The position numbers and the translations under genes were made by a program. The notes beneath the pieces are model-generated. The model worked only from the letters and a program-made list of their open reading frames with translations, ran no database searches and was not told the DNA's origin. Below, in pieces: positions 24,335-35,400 of a stretch of 35,400 bases of DNA (position 1 is the stretch's first letter; every line of letters starts with the position of its first letter). This DNA is from Sediminibacillus massiliensis (GTDB taxonomy: Bacteria > Bacillota > Bacilli > Bacillales > Amphibacillaceae), in NCBI RefSeq assembly GCF_900156915.1, contig NZ_LT732535.1:4209080-4244479 (forward strand), given 5' to 3'.

Positions 24335-25417
24335 TTGTCTTTTACAGTACCCCGGAGTTCCCCGATTTTGATGAAAAATGTCTATCGAAGGATTTTTCCG
24401 CAAGTAGACCATGAGCTGAATTATTGGTATCAACGAGCAAGTCGTATTCCGGACGAGGAATTGAGAAAACAAGCCGTATCAAGCATTGCTTCGAAAAAAT
24501 TTCACTGTCAGGGAGGCGCAGTATATAGTGTGCTGGCGGGAGCAGAATGGAAGGAAGCTATCCGCTTTATCGTGGCTTATCAGACAATCAGCGATTATCT
24601 TGACAATCTTTGTGACCGGAGTACATCTTTAGAACCGAAGGATTTCCGTATGCTTCACCAATCCATGGAAGATGCTCTGTCGCCAGAGAATGAGCTTAAA
24701 CAATATTACCTTTACCGCAAAGAACAAGATGATGGTGAATACTTAGCAGATCTTGTCCGGACTTGTCAAAACTGTATAAGAAATTTAAAGGATTACCACA
24801 TGATTCATGACCAGGTAATACAACTTGAACAATTATATAGTGATTTGCAGGTACATAAACATGTCAAAAAAGAGGAAAGAATACCTCGCTTGGAAAAATG
24901 GTTTGAACAACATAAAGAACAATGGCCGTACTTGAGCTGGTATGAGTTTTCTGCTTCTAGTGGTTCTACGCTCGGGATATTTTGTTTTGTATCCTATACA
25001 ATGGGAGGAAAAATGAACGAATCATTGGCTGGAAACCTTTATGAAAGCTATTTTCCTTATATGCAGGGTCTCCATATCTTGTTGGATTATTATATCGATC
25101 AGGAGGAGGACAGACTGGAAGGGGATTTGAATTTCTGCAATTATTACAAAAATAAAGAACACATGAAGGAGCGTCTGCTTTACTTTATCGAAAACACCAA
25201 TAAAAGTGTTCAGCAGCTGCCGGACAGGGAGTTCCACGAAATGGTCCATAACGGGCTTGTCGGACTATACTTGGCAGACCCGAAAGTCGGACGACTGGAA
25301 GGCGGGAAAAAACTTACAAAACTGATGCTGCAGGCGAGCGGTATCAGATCCACCTTTTTTCACCTGAATGTAAAAGTCTACAATAAATTGAAGAGGAAAT
25401 ACGCAGGACAGACATAA
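24335..25417 (+). CDS. ytpB: Tetraprenyl-beta-curcumene synthase YtpB
   Basis: The B. subtilis homologue is a class IB terpene synthase. It cyclises tetraprenyl (C35) diphosphate to tetraprenyl-beta-curcumene, the precursor of sesquarterpenoids linked to spores. The 360-residue length fits the DUF2600 family. The Asp-rich diphosphate-Mg motif is seen as SDYLDNLCDR, with a second acidic segment LDYYIDQEEDRLEGD. The start is probably TTG 24335, with AAGGAGA five bases upstream. The partner ytpA is not adjacent. A strong terminator follows. Confidence 0.88.
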   Translation: MSFTVPRSSPILMKNVYRRIFPQVDHELNYWYQRASRIPDEELRKQAVSSIASKKFHCQGGAVYSVLAGAEWKEAIRFIVAYQTISDYLDNLCDRSTSLEPKDFRMLHQSMEDALSPENELKQYYLYRKEQDDGEYLADLVRTCQNCIRNLKDYHMIHDQVIQLEQLYSDLQVHKHVKKEERIPRLEKWFEQHKEQWPYLSWYEFSASSGSTLGIFCFVSYTMGGKMNESLAGNLYESYFPYMQGLHILLDYYIDQEEDRLEGDLNFCNYYKNKEHMKERLLYFIENTNKSVQQLPDREFHEMVHNGLVGLYLADPKVGRLEGGKKLTKLMLQASGIRSTFFHLNVKVYNKLKRKYAGQT

Positions 25418-25435
25418 ATTATCTTGAATTATCCA

Positions 25436-25475
25436 AGCAGAGGCTGGGGGAATATCTCAGTCTCTGCTTTTTTTT
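25436..25475 (+). terminator. Terminator of ytpB
   Basis: AGCAGAGGCTG (25436-25446) pairs with CAGTCTCTGCT (25458-25468) with one G-T pair, then eight T residues. The right arm overlaps the stop codon of the convergent mnmM gene. Confidence 0.9.
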
Positions 25476-26029
25476 ATGTTTTCAATCGCAAGCAGAAAAG
25501 GGGGGTTATTTTTTTGATTAATAAATTCATACTTCAAAACACTGACTGCTTTTTGATCGTAATTGCTGAGATGCTCGAGTAAAGCGTCTTTTTCCACCCC
25601 GCCCCCTTCATGACCGTGATAGACGACGATAACAATCCTTCCACCAGGTCTGAGCCTGTGAAGAATGGCATCGACAGCAGCTATGGTCGTTGCGGGTGTA
25701 GTGATGATTTGCTTATCGCTTCCAGGCAGGTAGCCTAGGTTGAAGATGGCTGCAGCAACAGGCTCGTCAGCCAGGTAATAATCAACATGTTGATGGTCAT
25801 CTTCAATGAGTTTGACATTTTTGATGTTTTCTCTAGCTAATAAGGCGGTCGTATTATCAATAGCCTGTCTTTGTATGTCAAATGCATAAACCTTTCCATT
25901 CTCCCCTACAACATTACTGAGAAAAACTGTATCATTCCCATTTCCGCATGTGCCATCTATAACGGTTTCTCCTGCAGCGATTGTTTCCACCAGTAATTCA
26001 TGTGCATATGTCAGAACTTTTTTTACCAT
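25457..26029 (-). CDS. mnmM: tRNA U34 methyltransferase MnmM (YtqB), SAM-dependent
   Basis: A 190-residue class I methyltransferase. The SAM-binding motif I is TVIDGTCGNGNDTVFL near residue 21. An acidic residue ends motif II in VYAFDIQ, and the later NLGYLPGSDK and IVVYHGHEGG blocks are characteristic of YtqB proteins. B. subtilis YtqB was shown to convert nm5s2U34 to mnm5s2U34 in tRNA. The ATG has AAGGAG upstream. ytqA, its frequent neighbour, is not here. Confidence 0.9.
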   Translation of the reverse strand: MVKKVLTYAHELLVETIAAGETVIDGTCGNGNDTVFLSNVVGENGKVYAFDIQRQAIDNTTALLARENIKNVKLIEDDHQHVDYYLADEPVAAAIFNLGYLPGSDKQIITTPATTIAAVDAILHRLRPGGRIVIVVYHGHEGGGVEKDALLEHLSNYDQKAVSVLKYEFINQKNNPPFLLAIENIKKSRD

Positions 26030-26155
26030 AGATTCTTCTCCTTAAATTCATTTGCTACCAGTAGTTTAGCACGAATTATTTTAACGGCAAATATCTGCTG
26101 CCCTATCATGTATATGTGTTTTATTTTGGAACACTTTAAAAACGAGGTGATAATA

Positions 26156-26434
26156 ATGGCGACAAGACAGTCAATCGAGGATATTATCGAATTGGGAAAC
26201 GCCTGCATTGTGCAAGCAGAACAAGCATTGGATATTACAAATCGAAATGGATATGAAATTGACACGGTATATACCGAAGCTCAAACCAAATTGGTCGAAC
26301 TGGAAGCAGATATAGAAAAACTGATGGACAGCTCCAATGCCCAACAAAGAGAGCAGTTGTACAGACTTCATCTGCGTGCAAGTCAATGTTTAAATGATAT
26401 GATATTGGATCAAAACGATTTGAAAAATAGTTAA
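26156..26434 (+). CDS. ytzC: Small helical protein YtzC (DUF2524)
   Basis: A 92-residue, predominantly helical, acidic protein (start MATRQSIEDIIELGN, internal VELEADIEKLMDSSNAQQREQL). It matches the YtzC/DUF2524 family of Bacillaceae in length, character and position beside ytqB. Function is unknown. ATG 26156 is chosen because GAGGTGA lies just upstream; the same frame stays open 52 codons further up but overlaps mnmM and lacks a ribosome binding site. Confidence 0.85.
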   Translation: MATRQSIEDIIELGNACIVQAEQALDITNRNGYEIDTVYTEAQTKLVELEADIEKLMDSSNAQQREQLYRLHLRASQCLNDMILDQNDLKNS

Positions 26435-26439
26435 GAAGC

Positions 26440-26469
26440 ATCCTCCGCTTAAAACGGAGGATTTTTTTT
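26440..26469 (+). terminator. Terminator of ytzC
   Basis: ATCCTCCG (26440-26447) pairs with CGGAGGAT (26455-26462), followed by an eight-base T-run. Confidence 0.92.
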
Positions 26470-26575
26470 GCAATTCTGAATCTAAAAACAATTACAGACT
26501 TGTCAGGGAATCCTTCATAATTGCATTTTTCCCACCGATAACATAAAAGTACAGAATCGATAAGGGAGAGTTAAT

Positions 26576-27541
26576 ATGTATTTTCGAAAGATATTATTTA
26601 TTTTAAGTGTATTCACCATTATAATCTCCGGTTGCTCAAACCAAGAAGCCAAGAGCAATTCTGATGACCAAATCAAGATTGGTATTATGTTGTCAGACGT
26701 GGGGTTGGGAGATCAATCGTTTAGTGATTCCGCCTTTCAAGGTCTGACAAAGGCAAGGGATGAATTGGGGATTGTTTTCGATTATAGAGAATTAGAAAGT
26801 GCAGGAAGCTATAAAGAGGGGTTGGAGGAACTAGTAAAGGAAGAGAGCGATATTGTTATTGGCCTGGGTTACATGGTCCAGGAAGATCTCGAACAAGTTG
26901 CAGAAGAAAACCCTGAACAGCAGTTTGTACTGATAGATGCTGTGTCTGAGTTGGATAATATTACTTCCGTTTCATTCGATGCCATGCAGGGAAGCTACTT
27001 GGCTGGTGTAATTGCTGCAATAACCACCGAAACGGATACAATCGGTTTTATCGGCGGGGAAGACAATGAAACCATCAATGATTTTGGGGATGGTTTTACG
27101 GCCGGTGCGAAATCAGTAACACCCGACATTGAGGTCGACCTAGAGTACGCCAATGATTTCGGCAATGATGAAAAAGGCGCCGAAATCGCTGATGGAATGA
27201 TAGAAGAAGGTGTAGACGTCCTCTTTGCTGCTGCCGGTTTCACCGGTGTTGGAGCCTTGCAGGAAGCACAGAGAAAGAGCGCTTATGCGATAGGAGTGGA
27301 TTCCGATCAGTATTATTATGCTGAAAAATCAGTAATTACTTCTGTCCTAAAGAAAGTGGATGTTGCGGTTTTCGATTTGGCCAAACAATTGGTGGATAAC
27401 GGGGAAATTCCTACAGGGCATATTCGCTTAGGCATCGCTAACGATGGAGTCGGACTTGCTCCTGTCAGAGTGATCGAATTATCAGATCAGGAAAAACAAT
27501 TGCTGGATGAAGCGGAAGCTGAATTCTCGGAGCAAGGATAA
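26576..27541 (+). CDS. BMP-family substrate-binding lipoprotein
   Basis: A 321-residue extracellular lipoprotein. The signal segment ends ISGC with the lipidated Cys at residue 20. The mature part is a periplasmic-binding fold of the BMP/PnrA/Med type: [24 protein letters not shown] at the N-terminal lobe, [11 protein letters not shown], the hinge-region [15 protein letters not shown] and [17 protein letters not shown]. Characterised BMP proteins bind purine nucleosides for ABC import. Here no ATPase or permease follows. Instead a chemoreceptor gene starts ten bases downstream, which suggests a sensory role; this is inference. The ATG has AAGGGAGAG upstream. Confidence 0.9.
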   Translation: MYFRKILFILSVFTIIISGCSNQEAKSNSDDQIKIGIMLSDVGLGDQSFSDSAFQGLTKARDELGIVFDYRELESAGSYKEGLEELVKEESDIVIGLGYMVQEDLEQVAEENPEQQFVLIDAVSELDNITSVSFDAMQGSYLAGVIAAITTETDTIGFIGGEDNETINDFGDGFTAGAKSVTPDIEVDLEYANDFGNDEKGAEIADGMIEEGVDVLFAAAGFTGVGALQEAQRKSAYAIGVDSDQYYYAEKSVITSVLKKVDVAVFDLAKQLVDNGEIPTGHIRLGIANDGVGLAPVRVIELSDQEKQLLDEAEAEFSEQG

Positions 27542-27551
27542 GGAGGATACT

Positions 27552-29213
27552 ATGTCTATTAAAAAGAAACTATTATTTAATGCATTTGGCATCTTGTTGT
27601 TTACCTGCCTGATAGTGGGTTTTATCATATTCAGCATGATCCGAATACAATCATCCACCCAGGACCAAGTAGCGATCCTTCTCGACATCGAAAAGCTGCA
27701 ATCAGAGTTGAATGCTGCCAAACAAGGATTGAGCAATTATTCTATATCCGGAACAGATGGATTGATGGAAGAGTCACTGAGAGAGATATCCGACAGCCAT
27801 AAAGTAATTTCCGGCTTACAGGAAAAAGTCATACACGACGAAAGTAAAATTCATTTAGAAAAAGCAAATGAGAAATTCACAGACTGGCAGTCAGCATCTG
27901 AGCAGGCATTAGCTTCAGTTGATTTCAGTGAAGCCAAGAAACAGTCTGTAAGGGTTGATGGTATCCTTAATGATATTTATATGTTAAACCAAGAAGCGAA
28001 CGATCATTATCAGGCCGTCCAGCAAAATATGAAAAACCAAATTCAGTTTGTGATTGTATCGGCGTTGATTGGATGTGCAGTATTGCTTGTTATTTCAACA
28101 ATAGTCACCTGGAAAATCACCGATTCTATCACTAGAGGTCTGAAAAAGCTTGCCGGCAACGCCAGTTTGGTTGCAGAAGGTAATCTTATGGTCGAACCTG
28201 TTGCTTATAAGGGAAAAGATGAGTTGGGAGACTTGAACATATCTTTCGGGCACATGGTTGATCACTTGAAAGGCCTGATCTTATCCATAAACGGTGTTAG
28301 CAGGGATGTGGAGAATTTTTCTAAATCCCTTGAGGAAGAAAACAAAATGCTTACAGAAGTGAGCAATCAAGTTGCAGCATCCACCGATGAATTGTCGTCT
28401 GGTACTCAGACAATTTCAGGTGATTTACAGGATGCCGTCCAACTAGTTGAACAAATGGATCAAGGGTTCACTGCCAATGTTGATTACTCCGAGCAATCGG
28501 TAACATACAGCCGTGAAGCACAGGAAGCTGTACAATACGGGAAGGAAGCATTGGATAAACAACAGAAACTCGTTCTTGAAAATGAAGAGACTTCCAAACA
28601 GATTGAAAGAGCGACTACTACCTTTTCAAGCTACACGGGAGAAATAGAAAATATGGCGAAAGCAGTATCCGAAATAGCCGAACAAACCAACCTGCTTGCT
28701 TTAAACGCCGCAATCGAGGCTGCCCGTGCAGGTGAAGCGGGTAAAGGTTTTGCAGTAGTAGCTGAAGAAGTCCGCAAGCTTGCGGAAGATTCATCCCAGG
28801 CCACGAAACATATTTTTGAAATGGTACATATGATTGAAAAGGGAATCAAGCAAATAGGGGATTCCGTTAAGAAAGGAACAGAAATTGTCGGAGAAGAGAA
28901 AAAATCGATGATGGCCACCACGTCAGCTTTTGAGGACATAGATCTGAAAGTTCAAGGTATATCGTCTAGCCTTGAAAAATTGCTTGTAGGGGTGAAAGAC
29001 TCCAAAGGATTAGGTGGCAAAGTTCTTGGGAATATCGAAAGCATAAGCGCCGTCTTGGAACAGACAGCAGCCGGCAATCAAGAAATTTCCGCTTCCACAG
29101 AAGAACAATTAAGTGCGTTTAACCATATGGTAGAACAAGTTTCGGAACTCAGGGCATTGACCGTTAATCTAAATGAGACAGTCGGAAAGTTCAAGTTGGA
29201 GGAAAAAGCCTGA
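27552..29213 (+). CDS. Methyl-accepting chemotaxis protein
   Basis: A 553-residue transmembrane chemoreceptor started at ATG 27552, five bases after AGGAGG. An upstream in-frame start at 27507 would overlap the lipoprotein gene. TM1 is at residues 7-30 and a helical extracellular domain at 31-165 (about 135 residues, four-helix-bundle-like). TM2 is at 166-187, HAMP at about 188-240, then the signalling coiled coil. The highly conserved hairpin [19 protein letters not shown] falls near residues 377-395, followed by [16 protein letters not shown]. It signals to CheA/CheW. Together with the BMP lipoprotein it may form a binding-protein-dependent receptor. Confidence 0.93.
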   Translation: MSIKKKLLFNAFGILLFTCLIVGFIIFSMIRIQSSTQDQVAILLDIEKLQSELNAAKQGLSNYSISGTDGLMEESLREISDSHKVISGLQEKVIHDESKIHLEKANEKFTDWQSASEQALASVDFSEAKKQSVRVDGILNDIYMLNQEANDHYQAVQQNMKNQIQFVIVSALIGCAVLLVISTIVTWKITDSITRGLKKLAGNASLVAEGNLMVEPVAYKGKDELGDLNISFGHMVDHLKGLILSINGVSRDVENFSKSLEEENKMLTEVSNQVAASTDELSSGTQTISGDLQDAVQLVEQMDQGFTANVDYSEQSVTYSREAQEAVQYGKEALDKQQKLVLENEETSKQIERATTTFSSYTGEIENMAKAVSEIAEQTNLLALNAAIEAARAGEAGKGFAVVAEEVRKLAEDSSQATKHIFEMVHMIEKGIKQIGDSVKKGTEIVGEEKKSMMATTSAFEDIDLKVQGISSSLEKLLVGVKDSKGLGGKVLGNIESISAVLEQTAAGNQEISASTEEQLSAFNHMVEQVSELRALTVNLNETVGKFKLEEKA

Positions 29214-29224
29214 TCTCTCCTCCC

Positions 29225-29253
29225 TTGACAAAGAAGGTTGCTTTCATTACAAT
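29225..29253 (+). promoter_or_regulatory. Promoter of the leuS leader
   Basis: A perfect TTGACA (29225-29230), a 17-base spacer, then TACAAT (29248-29253). It lies 12 bases after the chemoreceptor stop, and I see no terminator between them. Confidence 0.8.
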
Positions 29254-29261
29254 ACCATTAC

Positions 29262-29515
29262 AATGATAAGAACGACGATGAGAAGGAATAGTAGTAAAAG
29301 TTTCAGGACACAGACAGAGAGACAGCGGCTGGTGGAAGCTGTCCCTGACCTTTATGAACTCGCCTTTGATGTTGCGGAAGTGAATTTGCAGTAATTTCCG
29401 CCGTTTGTCCGCGTTAAGGACCTCGAGCGAGCGCTTCTTTGCGCTAATTTGGGTGGTACCGCGGGTATAAACAATCTCTCGTCCCATGATTTATGGGATA
29501 GAGGGATTTTTTTAT
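29262..29515 (+). ncRNA. T-box leader (leucine, tRNA-Leu sensing)
   Basis: Stem I carries AGAAGGAATAGTAGT-type and AGAGAGACAGCGGCTGG elements. A candidate specifier codon CTC (Leu) is at 29359-29361 in GAACTCGCC. The T-box sequence GGGTGGTACCGCG is at 29451-29463; its UGGU bulge would pair with the 3' end of uncharged tRNA-Leu (discriminator A). A terminator follows, 29473-29487 with 29493-29508, then T7. Uncharged tRNA favours the antiterminator and switches leuS on. Confidence 0.93.
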
Positions 29516-29580
29516 AGAAAAAAATGAACTGCCTGTCAAGCAGGGAATTAGACACACGTATAATCAGGAGGTAGGACCCT

Positions 29581-31998
29581 ATGTCGTTTGAACATAGAAA
29601 AATCGAAGAAAAATGGCGTAATTATTGGCTGGAAAACAAGACATTCAAGACAAATTCGGATACAGACAAGGATAAATTTTATGTGCTGGATATGTTCCCG
29701 TATCCTTCGGGTGCGGGTCTTCATGTCGGCCACCCTGAAGGATACACGGCGACAGATATCATTTCCAGAATGAAGAGGATGCAAGGATATGAAGTGTTAC
29801 ATCCAATGGGGTGGGATGCATTCGGACTTCCAGCTGAACAATATGCATTAGATACAGGAAATGATCCGGAAGAATTCACCAAAAAAAACATCGACACGTT
29901 TAGAAGGCAAATCCAGGAGCTTGGTTTCTCATATGATTGGGATAGAGAAATCAATACCACCGATCCGAACTATTATAAGTGGACACAATGGATTTTCTTG
30001 AAATTATATGAAAAAGGGCTGGCATATATCGATGAAGTGGCCGTTAACTGGTGCCCTGCACTCGGTACTGTGTTGGCCAATGAAGAGGTTATTGATGGAA
30101 AAAGTGAACGTGGCGGACACCCGGTAGAACGTAAGCCGATGAAACAGTGGATGTTGAAGATCACAGCGTATGCTGACCGTCTTTTAGATGATCTGGAGGA
30201 CTTGGATTGGCCGGAGAGCATCAAAGATATGCAGCGAAATTGGATCGGCCGTTCTGAGGGAGCGGAAGTCCGCTTCGGTATCGACGGATTCGATGAATCT
30301 TTCACTGTATTTACTACAAGACCAGATACTTTATACGGGGCCACTTATGCTGTCATGGCGCCAGAGCATCCATTTGTGGAGAAAATCACAACGGAAGAAC
30401 AATTGAATGCCGTCCATAAATATTTGGATCAAGTTAAAGCCAAGAGCGATTTGGAAAGGACCGATCTAGCTAAGGATAAAACAGGAGTGTTTACCGGTGC
30501 TTATGCAATTAACCCGATCAATGGAGAAAAACTTCCGATCTGGGTGGCGGATTATGTATTGATGACCTACGGTTCTGGAGCGATAATGGCTGTGCCAGCA
30601 CATGATGAACGTGACTACGAATTCGCCAGGAAGTTTGACCTTTCGATTGTTCCTGTCTTAGAAGGCGGGAATGTGGAAGAAGAAGCTTATACAGGAGACG
30701 GAAAGCACATTAATTCTGGATTTTTGGATGGTTTAAATAAAGAAGAAGCGATTGAAAAAGCGATTGAATGGCTTGAACAAGACGGAAGTGGGAAACGGCA
30801 GGTTACTTATCGTTTAAGAGACTGGCTGTTCAGTCGTCAAAGGTATTGGGGAGAACCGATACCGGTAATCCATTGGGAAGATGGAACAATGTCGGCTGTT
30901 CCTGAAAATGAATTGCCGTTGGAGCTTCCTAAAACTACAGAAATCAAACCATCGGGCACAGGGGAATCGCCTTTAGCTAACATTGATCATTGGGTAAATG
31001 TCACCGATCCGGAAACCGGTAAAAAAGGTAGACGGGAAACAAATACCATGCCGCAATGGGCAGGGAGCTGCTGGTACTTCCTTCGGTATATTGACCCTGA
31101 TAACAACGAAGAACTTGCCGATCATCAAAGATTGGAAAAGTGGCTGCCGGTCGATACGTATATCGGAGGCGCTGAGCATGCTGTACTTCACCTTTTATAC
31201 GCTCGATTCTGGCATAAGTTTCTATATGATATCGGTGTGGTACCTACGAAAGAACCATTCCAGAAACTGTTCAACCAGGGGATGATTCTTGGTGAAAACA
31301 ATGAAAAAATGAGTAAATCCAAGGGTAACGTGGTTAACCCGGATGAAATAGTCGATACGCATGGTGCTGATACACTAAGATTATATGAAATGTTCATGGG
31401 ACCATTGGATGCTGCTGTAGCCTGGTCAACAAATGGATTGGACGGCGCCCGGAGATTCCTTGATCGAGTTTGGCGCTTGTATGTTGAAGAAGAAGGGAAA
31501 CTGTCGGATAAAATTGTGGAATCTCCAAGCGACAACTCTTTGGAGCGTTCTTACCATGAAACGGTTAAGAAAGTTACCGAAAACTTTGAGGACCTTCGTT
31601 TTAATACAGGCATTTCTCAAATGATGGTATTTATCAATGAAGCATATAAGGCAGAAGAGGTACCAAGAGACTACGCCGAAGGGTTTGTTAAGTTGTTATC
31701 TCCAGTTGCTCCTCATTTAGCTGAAGAACTATGGCAGATCCTTGGTCATCAAGAAACACTAGCGTATGCTAGCTGGCCTGCATACGATGAGGCTAAGCTG
31801 GTAGAAGACGAAGTAGAAGTTGCAATTCAAATAATGGGTAAGGTCCGTGCTAAAATGATGGTTTCCAAAGATGCTTCTAAGGATGATCTTGAGAAGCAAG
31901 CACTGGAACTTGACGCTATCCAGGACTGGCTTGAAGGGAAAACAGTAAGAAAAGTCATCGCAGTGCCAGGAAAGCTTGTTAATATAGTAGCAAACTGA
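29581..31998 (+). CDS. leuS: Leucyl-tRNA synthetase
   Basis: A class I synthetase that charges tRNA-Leu. The 805 residues are full length. The HIGH box variant HVGH is at residues 48-51, and KMSKS is at 576-580 exactly. Between them lies the CP1 editing domain ([12 protein letters not shown] and [11 protein letters not shown] blocks). The C-terminal part has the anticodon-binding and small appended domains ([10 protein letters not shown]-type block). The ATG follows AGGAGG. Control is by the T-box leader just upstream. It ends at the terminator at 32007-32036. Confidence 0.98.
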   Translation: MSFEHRKIEEKWRNYWLENKTFKTNSDTDKDKFYVLDMFPYPSGAGLHVGHPEGYTATDIISRMKRMQGYEVLHPMGWDAFGLPAEQYALDTGNDPEEFTKKNIDTFRRQIQELGFSYDWDREINTTDPNYYKWTQWIFLKLYEKGLAYIDEVAVNWCPALGTVLANEEVIDGKSERGGHPVERKPMKQWMLKITAYADRLLDDLEDLDWPESIKDMQRNWIGRSEGAEVRFGIDGFDESFTVFTTRPDTLYGATYAVMAPEHPFVEKITTEEQLNAVHKYLDQVKAKSDLERTDLAKDKTGVFTGAYAINPINGEKLPIWVADYVLMTYGSGAIMAVPAHDERDYEFARKFDLSIVPVLEGGNVEEEAYTGDGKHINSGFLDGLNKEEAIEKAIEWLEQDGSGKRQVTYRLRDWLFSRQRYWGEPIPVIHWEDGTMSAVPENELPLELPKTTEIKPSGTGESPLANIDHWVNVTDPETGKKGRRETNTMPQWAGSCWYFLRYIDPDNNEELADHQRLEKWLPVDTYIGGAEHAVLHLLYARFWHKFLYDIGVVPTKEPFQKLFNQGMILGENNEKMSKSKGNVVNPDEIVDTHGADTLRLYEMFMGPLDAAVAWSTNGLDGARRFLDRVWRLYVEEEGKLSDKIVESPSDNSLERSYHETVKKVTENFEDLRFNTGISQMMVFINEAYKAEEVPRDYAEGFVKLLSPVAPHLAEELWQILGHQETLAYASWPAYDEAKLVEDEVEVAIQIMGKVRAKMMVSKDASKDDLEKQALELDAIQDWLEGKTVRKVIAVPGKLVNIVAN

Positions 31999-32006
31999 CA
32001 ATACCG

Positions 32007-32036
32007 AACCCCGGGATCTATTCCCGGGGTTTCTTT
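32007..32036 (+). terminator. Terminator of leuS
   Basis: AACCCCGGGA (32007-32016) pairs with TCCCGGGGTT (32022-32031), then TCTTTTT. Confidence 0.92.
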
Positions 32037-32078
32037 TTGCTTATAGGATGATACAATTAATGGCAGGAGGCTGAGCCA

Positions 32079-32381
32079 ATGATCCGTGAAATAACTTCAA
32101 CTGAATTAGAACAAATGCTGAATAACCCAGATTATATAATAATTGATGTAAGAGAAGAATATGAAGTCATCCATGGCATGCTGCCTGGAGCGATACATAT
32201 TCCGCTGCAAAAAATCCCTGATGCTGTTCATTCTCTGGATAAATCGGAGGCAACTTATATCCTCGTTTGCCGGGCTGGAATTAGAAGCTGGGACGCTGCG
32301 CGCTTTATGAATGAGCGAGGATTTTCGGTTATTAATTTTGCCGACGGGATGATGTCGTGGAATGGAGAAATAGTGGTTTAA
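32079..32381 (+). CDS. ytwF: Single-domain rhodanese-like protein YtwF
   Basis: A 100-residue rhodanese domain with the active-site loop CRAGIRS (Cys64) and the typical IIDVREEYEVIHGMLPGAIHIP front block. Such proteins carry a persulfide on the loop Cys and hand sulfur to acceptors; the specific partner is unknown. The ATG follows GGAGG. It lies between leuS and the rRNA operon, matching B. subtilis leuS/ytwF proximity. I see no clear terminator before the rRNA promoters. Confidence 0.9.
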   Translation: MIREITSTELEQMLNNPDYIIIDVREEYEVIHGMLPGAIHIPLQKIPDAVHSLDKSEATYILVCRAGIRSWDAARFMNERGFSVINFADGMMSWNGEIVV

Positions 32382-32444
32382 TACTTTGGAAGAAGGGTAT
32401 AGTAAATATAAATCCTTGTATGATTAAGACTATGAAAAAAGTTA

Positions 32445-32473
32445 TTGACTTTTTTATAAAACAAATGTAATAT
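32445..32473 (+). promoter_or_regulatory. rRNA operon promoter P1
   Basis: TTGACT (32445-32450), a 17-base spacer, then TAATAT (32468-32473). The tandem promoters are typical of Bacillaceae rrn operons. A G near 32481 could be the GTP start used for stringent control. Confidence 0.8.
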
Positions 32474-32536
32474 GTATATTGCTGTCGCGCCAATTTAGAA
32501 GTGGTTTTCCGAAAAAAATCGAATTAGAAATTTCAA

Positions 32537-32565
32537 TTGACATTTGGCGCAAGCAATGTTAGAAT
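32537..32565 (+). promoter_or_regulatory. rRNA operon promoter P2
   Basis: TTGACA (32537-32542), a 17-base spacer, then TAGAAT (32560-32565). The conserved pre-rRNA leader TTTGAAAACTGAAC follows near 32606 (boxA region), then the 16S gene. Confidence 0.85.
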
Positions 32566-32680
32566 TTAATTACTGTCGGTGATAGGCAGTTAACCAAATT
32601 TGATCTTTGAAAACTGAACAAAACAATCATTATGTCAAGCAAGAAATGCTAGTCAAGTTTTCGAGCAAGCAAGCTCACAT

Positions 32681-35400
<2,720 letters not shown>

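Noticed and set aside
26000-26155. An N-terminal extension of ytzC by 52 codons
   Set aside because: It overlaps the 5' end of mnmM, lacks a ribosome binding site, and is Cys/Phe-rich unlike the rest of the protein.
29173-29394. A 73-codon frame over the leuS leader
   Set aside because: The region is a T-box RNA with promoter, specifier and terminator, which explains the sequence fully.

Overview
The window looks like chromosome from a low-to-moderate GC, endospore-former-type Bacillaceae. It is probably a moderately halophilic genus of the Halobacillus/Thalassobacillus/Pontibacillus group. This rests on gene order close to the Bacillus subtilis menF-ytk-ytl-pckA-metK-ytoA-ytpB-ytqB-leuS-ytwF region, on Gram-positive regulatory RNAs (SAM-I riboswitch, T-box), and on a 16S rRNA gene ending in the Firmicute anti-SD. 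The genus is inferred from 16S features recalled from memory.

Layout. (1) 125-7849: menaquinone biosynthesis. menA is divergent from menF-menD-menH-menB, followed by menE behind a terminator. menC, which often closes this cluster, is absent here. (2) 7868-11411: an SOS-type Y-family DNA polymerase, divergent from a bacterial nitric oxide synthase oxygenase, then an orphan siderophore ABC ATPase behind a Fur-like box. (3) 11474-14226: small conserved proteins, a lipoprotein, a membrane-anchored protein of unknown function and the Nudix hydrolase YtkD. (4) 14281-18564, minus strand: the YtlD-YtlC-YtlA ABC importer and ATP-dependent PEP carboxykinase, whose promoter carries a perfect match to the CcpN operator consensus. 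(5) 18600-20935: a gene-poor repeat region with an intact 1443-bp IS150-like element inserted in an older palindromic repeat. (6) 20936-26434: a DCC thioredoxin-like protein, SAM-riboswitch-controlled metK, a small Gly-rich protein, YtoA, YtpB, MnmM and YtzC. (7) 26576-29213: a BMP-type lipoprotein and a methyl-accepting chemotaxis protein in a tight pair, with no ABC transporter genes. (8) 29225-32381: T-box-controlled leuS and a rhodanese. (9) 32445-35400: tandem rRNA promoters, complete 16S rRNA, a tRNA-less spacer and the 5' part of 23S rRNA.

Most of the window is core metabolism with classical regulation. The less ordinary points are the BMP-lipoprotein/chemoreceptor pair, a dispersed intergenic repeat family present at the left edge, next to the IS and after metK, the nested IS/palindrome, the SOS box between the polymerase and nos, and a small protein with an Sm/SH3-like start and a Gly-rich hydrophobic tail. 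I found no CRISPR array, phage, toxin-antitoxin or obvious defence system.
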